In this document: one piece after another, positions 63,615 through 64,000 of the stretch
Numbering within the stretch: position 1 is the stretch's first letter
Layout: each line of letters opens with the position of its first letter
Assembly (NCBI GenBank): GCA_028825475.1
Contig: JAPKAB010000012.1
Location: forward strand, 1-64,000
Direction: 5' to 3'
Origin: Ascidiaceihabitans sp.
Lineage (GTDB): Bacteria > Pseudomonadota > Alphaproteobacteria > Rhodobacterales > Rhodobacteraceae
DNA: 64,000 bases
Translations under genes and position numbers: made by a program
The notes under the pieces: model-generated
What the model was told of the DNA's origin: nothing
Database searches by the model: none
What the model saw: only the letters and a program-made list of their open reading frames with translations

Positions 63615-64000
63615 ATGACACTACTTTTGGAGGACATTGTTCCCAATTTCACCGCCGACACCACCACCGGCCCAATCTCTTTCCATGATTGGATCGCTGA
63701 TGAATGGGCCTTTTTCTTCAGCCATCCAGCAGATTTTACACCCGTCTGCACAACTGAAATGGGACGAACATCGCAACTCAGTGACGAATTCACAAAGCGC
63801 GGTGTAAAGCCGATCGGGCTCAGCACGGATACCGTTGAAGAGCACCTGAAGTGGATCGAAGACGTCAACGATACGCAGGATACGACTCTGCGCTTTCCAA
63901 TTGTCGCTGATCCGGATCTCAAGATCGCCAAGCTCTATGAGATGATCCACCCCTCACAGTCCGAAACAGCCGCGGTGCGCTCTGTTTACATCATCGACAG
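63615..64000 (+). CDS. 1-Cys peroxiredoxin (AhpC/TSA), partial
   Basis: The frame opens at ATG 63615 (AGAGGA 8 bases upstream) and runs off the window end. The visible 128 residues contain the peroxidatic Cys in SHPADFTPVCTTEMGR and the following KPIGLSTDTVEEHLKWIED, as in Prx6-type enzymes. It reduces peroxides. It is divergent from the Rrf2 and Fnr genes. Confidence 0.9.
   Translation, partial: MTLLLEDIVPNFTADTTTGPISFHDWIADEWAFFFSHPADFTPVCTTEMGRTSQLSDEFTKRGVKPIGLSTDTVEEHLKWIEDVNDTQDTTLRFPIVADPDLKIAKLYEMIHPSQSETAAVRSVYIID

Noticed and set aside
1-64000. CRISPR array
   Set aside because: No set of evenly spaced 25-40 bp repeats with unique spacers was seen; the 11-bp and 400-bp repeats are of other kinds.
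51888-64000. Second copy of the tRNA-Asn 3' end as right att site
   Set aside because: I did not find one inside the window; it may lie beyond 64000 or be lost.

Overview
The window looks like a chromosomal segment of a marine alphaproteobacterium of the Rhodobacterales (Roseobacter group). The evidence is an adjacent DMSP demethylase (dmdA) and acryloyl-CoA reductase (acuI), a trgA-trgB-cysK tellurite-type cluster, a circularly permuted two-piece tmRNA, an alpha-type SspB, and a homocysteine methyltransferase/corrinoid protein/DUF1638 set that matches the split methionine synthase known in this group. No rRNA, CRISPR array or intact insertion sequence was seen.

Layout. 1-719: two diverged tandem copies of an attachment-site-like sequence beside a tRNA-Ser(GGA). 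871-9290: a minus-strand stress cluster (photolyase, cyclopropane synthase, trgA, trgB, cysK, MscS channel, AlaX). 9345-16832: class V aminotransferase, BCCT transporter, HIT protein, acuI, dmdA and a DUF1326/DUF2182 pair, divergent from a GntR regulator (16881). 17698-22028: rlmF, then a recombined patch with a lipoprotein hydrolase, fragments of a DUF4345 gene and of rlmF, a TetR gene with a divergent membrane protein, and the intact DUF4345 gene. 22230-25340: tmRNA, chrB-chrA, sspB. 25426-34829: fumC with two small overlapping genes, aldolase, P450 plus a hydrolase-like partner, ccdA, tusA, RNase E. 35331-40229: the two-component pair dctD/dctB, then purQ-purS-purC. 40558-49204: MprF-like protein, split methionine synthase parts, DUF1638, SufE, a lipoprotein, RNase D, purN-purM. 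49319-51806: tRNA-CAT (probably Ile2), an EnvZ-like kinase and a metallo-beta-lactamase-fold hydrolase.

51888-64000: a tRNA-Asn is followed by a tyrosine integrase interrupted by an in-frame TAA just before its catalytic tyrosine. Downstream lies a sulfide/persulfide module: two rhodaneses, VIT-family and SulP transporters, a DUF442-sulfide:quinone oxidoreductase fusion, a persulfide-dioxygenase-like enzyme, two YeeE/YedE half transporters and DUF2892. It is followed by Crp/Fnr and Rrf2 regulators and a divergent 1-Cys peroxiredoxin that runs off the window. This reads as an acquired sulfur-detoxification island whose integrase has decayed.

Together the genes describe a DMSP-using, B12-dependent marine bacterium with several resistance modules (tellurite, chromate, sulfide, UV). 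Best leads: the DUF1326/DUF2182 pair beside dmdA, the DctD that lacks the GAFTGA loop, the interrupted integrase with its sulfide island, the chimeric remnant at 19852-20092, and the 11-bp repeat shared by 22091 and 47587.
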